Assembly: GCF_900112245.1 (NCBI RefSeq)
Contig: NZ_FOYX01000001.1
Coordinates: 1,785,856 to 1,849,855, forward strand
DNA from: Maribacter stanieri
GTDB taxonomy: Bacteria > Bacteroidota > Bacteroidia > Flavobacteriales > Flavobacteriaceae
Reading direction: 5' to 3'
DNA length: 64,000 bases
Numbering within the stretch: position 1 is the first letter of the stretch; every line of letters begins with the position of its first letter. Positions 61,678-64,000 of this stretch are shown here, in pieces. A program made the translations under genes and the position numbers. The notes under the pieces are model-generated. The model searched no databases. It had not been told where the DNA came from and was given only the letters and a program-made list of their open reading frames with translations.

Positions 61678-62238
61678 ATGGATCAACCAAAAATTATAAC
61701 GGAAAGATTAAAATTAAGATTAATTGAAATAACTGATTTAGAAGCTATTCATACGCTTCATATTTTACCTGAAACAGATAAGTATAATACGCTAGGTATT
61801 CCTAAGAATTTAGAAGAGACTAAGCGGGTTATAATTCCCTGGGTTGCGGCAAACAAATTATCAGAAATAACAAATTATACTTTCGCTATTATACTTAAAG
61901 AAACAGATGAATTTATGGGTCTATTTGGACTTAGACTTGGCGATAAAAAATACAGTAGAGCAGAAGTTTGGTATAAGCTACATCTCAATTTTTGGAATAA
62001 AGGGTATGCAACAGAATCTTTAAAAGCAGTATTGAATTTTGGATTTAATACGCTTAATTTACACCGTATAGAAGCTGGTTGTGCGGTAGAAAATGTTGGC
62101 TCAGCAAAAGTGATGGAAAAAGTAGGTATGACCAAAGAAGGTAGAAAAAGACAAATACTACCATTAAAAACAGGTTGGTCAGATAGTTTTGAATATGCTA
62201 TACTTAATAGTGATAAGCCAAACTATACAACGATATAA
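61678..62238 (+). CDS. GNAT-family N-acetyltransferase
   Basis: The 186-residue protein fits the RimJ/RimL branch: ITERLKLRLIEITDLEAIHTL, the acetyl-CoA region LHLNFWNKGYATESLKAVL and GCAVENVGSAKVMEKVGMTKEGRKR. It acetylates an amino group of a protein or small molecule; the target is unknown. Confidence 0.9.
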   Translation: MDQPKIITERLKLRLIEITDLEAIHTLHILPETDKYNTLGIPKNLEETKRVIIPWVAANKLSEITNYTFAIILKETDEFMGLFGLRLGDKKYSRAEVWYKLHLNFWNKGYATESLKAVLNFGFNTLNLHRIEAGCAVENVGSAKVMEKVGMTKEGRKRQILPLKTGWSDSFEYAILNSDKPNYTTI

Positions 62239-62294
62239 AATTTTTTATAGATTTTTTTTAAGTTATATAGCAATGACTTAGTCTGCCGAATATA

Positions 62295-62756
62295 TTAAAG
62301 AGGAACTGCGTATGAATGTTTTATGGTGCCAATAACAAAAGTACTATGAGCACTGCCTATGTTCTGTATGGCACCAAGATCATTGATGACGAAAGATTGG
62401 TAGTGCTTCATATCTTTAATTATGATTTTAAGTAAAAAATCATAATCGCCAGATATATTATAACATTCCGTTACCTCCTTTAAAGAGATAATATCTTTAA
62501 CGAATTTATTCCCAATTTCTTTGGTATGCTCTTTCAATGTTATATTACAAAAAACAGTGAGGGTCTTACCAATTTTTTCAGCTTCTACAATAGCAACATA
62601 TTTTTTAATGATGCCATTTTTCTCTAAACGTTTTATTCGTTCATAAACTGGTGTTGGAGATAAATTTACGTTTTGTGCAATCTCTTTAGTTGTAAGTTTT
62701 CCGTCCTCCTGTAGTATCTCTAATAATTTCCAGTCGGTTGAATCTAAATTATGCAT
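62295..62756 (-). CDS. Lrp/AsnC-family transcriptional regulator
   Basis: The ATG gives 153 residues beginning MHNLDSTDWKLLEIL, the normal Lrp start; an upstream ATG at 62789 is possible. The HTH is TTKEIAQNVNLSPTPVYERIKRLEKNG and the RAM effector domain follows (CYNISGDYDFLLKI). It is divergent from metE across about 155 bases and probably controls it, as Lrp-type regulators often respond to amino acids. Confidence 0.93.
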   Translation of the reverse strand: MHNLDSTDWKLLEILQEDGKLTTKEIAQNVNLSPTPVYERIKRLEKNGIIKKYVAIVEAEKIGKTLTVFCNITLKEHTKEIGNKFVKDIISLKEVTECYNISGDYDFLLKIIIKDMKHYQSFVINDLGAIQNIGSAHSTFVIGTIKHSYAVPL

Positions 62757-62880
62757 AGATAGTTTTTCTTTTAATGATTCAAAATACACCTAATAAAAGG
62801 TGTATTAATTATATTAATGCGTAAAATTAGTTATATTTTCTTACTTATTATCAAAGAGTAGATAATTTAATCATTATAAA

Positions 62881-62888
62881 TAATTTTG
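62881..62888 (+). promoter_or_regulatory. Candidate -7 element of metE
   Basis: TAATTTTG matches TANNTTTG, 22 bases before the ATG. Confidence 0.45.
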
Positions 62889-62910
62889 ATGGAAATTTAA
62901 ACTTTATCAA

Positions 62911-64000
62911 ATGAAAACAATTGTATTAGGTTATCCTAGAATAGGAGAAAAAAGGGAGCTCAAAAGGGCGATAGAAAAATACTGGAAAAATGATATTTCT
63001 GAGGACGTGTTGGTTAAGGTTACTAGTGAATTAAGAACTAAAGCTTGGAAGACACAACAGAACTATGGTATAGATTTAATTTCCTCAAATGACTTTTCAT
63101 TATATGACCAAGTTTTAGATATGTGCATTACCCTGGGCTGTATTCCTCAAAGGTTCAAAGATTTATTGGGATTACAGCAGTATTTTGCAATGGCAAGGGG
63201 TCATCAAGCTAATAGTGTAGATGTCACCGCCATGGAAATGACAAAATGGTTCGATACTAACTATCATTACATTGTGCCTGAATTTATTAAAAACCAGTAT
63301 TTTAAATTAAATTCAAATAAAATAATTAGTGAAATTAAAGAGGCTAAAGCACTAGGTATTACAACTAAACCTGTTATTATAGGACCCATTACATTTTTGC
63401 TTTTGGGAAAGGAAAAGGAAGAAGGCTTTAATAGGTTGAATTTGTTAAACAAGCTATTACCAGTTTATAAAGAATTGGTATTAGAAATTGACCAAGAAGG
63501 TGTCGATTACCTTCAAATTGATGAGCCCATTTTATCGACTGATCTTACAGAACAGGAACAAGCTGCTATAGTAAAGGCTTACAATTATTTCTCAAAAATT
63601 GGTGTAAATCTAAAGTTTATCCTAGCAAATTATTTTGATTGTTATGGAAAGAATTTAGAGCTAGCATTAAAATTACCTGTTCATGTGCTTCATATAGATG
63701 TGGTTCGTTGCTCATTACAATTAGAAGATATTTTAGAAACTAAATTATTAGGTGATAAAGTACTGTCTTTAGGGATTGTAGATGGCAGAAATATTTGGAT
63801 AAATGATTTTAAAAAGTCGTTAAAATTAATAGAAAGAGCCAAGAATGAATTAGGAGAAAACCAAGTTTGGATCGGTACTTCGTGTTCATTACTTCATGTG
63901 CCTTACAATTTAGAACTAGAAGAAAATAACGAAAATATAAATAGCGAAGTAAAGCAATGGCTAGCTTTTGCAAAGCAGAAATTACAAGAGATTGTTGTTC
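62911..64000 (+). CDS. metE: Cobalamin-independent methionine synthase, 5' part
   Basis: The frame from ATG 62911 is open to the end of the window (363 codons). It starts MKTIVLGYPRIGEKRELKRA and shows MetE landmarks: EMTKWFDTNYHYIVPE, GPITFLLLGK, YLQIDEPIL and HIDVV. MetE transfers a methyl group from 5-methyltetrahydropteroyl-triglutamate to homocysteine. The C-terminal catalytic half with the zinc site is beyond the window. Confidence 0.97.
   Translation, partial: MKTIVLGYPRIGEKRELKRAIEKYWKNDISEDVLVKVTSELRTKAWKTQQNYGIDLISSNDFSLYDQVLDMCITLGCIPQRFKDLLGLQQYFAMARGHQANSVDVTAMEMTKWFDTNYHYIVPEFIKNQYFKLNSNKIISEIKEAKALGITTKPVIIGPITFLLLGKEKEEGFNRLNLLNKLLPVYKELVLEIDQEGVDYLQIDEPILSTDLTEQEQAAIVKAYNYFSKIGVNLKFILANYFDCYGKNLELALKLPVHVLHIDVVRCSLQLEDILETKLLGDKVLSLGIVDGRNIWINDFKKSLKLIERAKNELGENQVWIGTSCSLLHVPYNLELEENNENINSEVKQWLAFAKQKLQEIVV

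Noticed and set aside
62790-62910. SAM or cobalamin riboswitch before metE
   Set aside because: The 120-155 bases are AT-rich and show no conserved stems of either class.
1-64000. CRISPR arrays, rRNA genes and insertion sequences with transposases
   Set aside because: No regularly spaced repeats, rRNA sequence or transposase frames were seen on reading either strand.

Overview
The window looks like a chromosomal segment of a marine-type member of the Flavobacteriaceae (Bacteroidota). The evidence is a low G+C content, promoters of the TANNTTTG type with little sign of Shine-Dalgarno sites, a SusC/SusD pair, a TonB-dependent receptor, secreted Bacteroidota-style lipoproteins and a tmRNA whose tag reads GENNYALAA. 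Species cannot be fixed from the sequence alone.

Region 1 (1-12.4 kb) is a catabolic locus for ethanolamine-type phosphoesters. It holds the end of a SusC transporter, a SusD lipoprotein, a nucleotide-pyrophosphatase-type phosphodiesterase with a PA14 domain, an exported metallo-beta-lactamase-fold hydrolase, a cytosolic class III PLP enzyme, an exported purple-acid-phosphatase-like enzyme and an exported alkaline-phosphatase-superfamily enzyme. After a terminator come an ethanolamine permease and the two subunits of adenosylcobalamin-dependent ethanolamine ammonia-lyase (eutB, eutC). The inferred flow is outer-membrane capture, periplasmic removal of phosphate, import of ethanolamine and cytosolic deamination. 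There are no microcompartment shell genes. A broken 3' fragment of the phosphatase gene sits just after eutC, so the permease-eutBC module is bracketed by direct repeats.

Region 2 (13.75-24.22 kb) is a genomic island inserted at the 3' end of ssrA (tmRNA, 24225-24622, minus strand). It carries a tyrosine recombinase near its left end, a serine recombinase near its right end, a MerR/excisionase-type HTH protein, a Rha-like regulator and a set of small unknown or membrane proteins that could be defence cargo (one resembles PutAbiC, one has pentapeptide repeats). Structural DNA features include repeated ssrA-end cores, matching CCGTACA pairs at both ends, a family of TTAGTTAGGC repeats and a 35-bp inverted repeat.

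Region 3 (24.8-43.7 kb) is mostly chromosomal core and metabolism. It has a lysine/alanine dehydrogenase-like enzyme, a membrane-protein and Coq4-like cluster controlled by a small winged-helix regulator with a visible shared operator, a PHP phosphoesterase, an iron/siderophore-type uptake cluster (TonB receptor, DUF4198, PepSY protein, AraC regulator), outer-membrane phospholipase A, kdsA, three tandem beta-barrel paralogues and typA.

Region 4 (44-64 kb) has an SDR enzyme, polyphosphate glucokinase, an unusual exported PEP-synthase/dikinase-like protein in an apparent operon with a lipoprotein and a class A beta-lactamase-like serine hydrolase, and then a TetR-controlled stress-type cluster (AhpD-like, GAPDH, EthD, DsbA/FrnE, peroxiredoxin-like, DoxX-like, haloacid dehalogenase). 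It ends with a lipoprotein, a hybrid PAS histidine kinase, a GNAT acetyltransferase, an Lrp-type regulator and the start of metE, which runs off the window.
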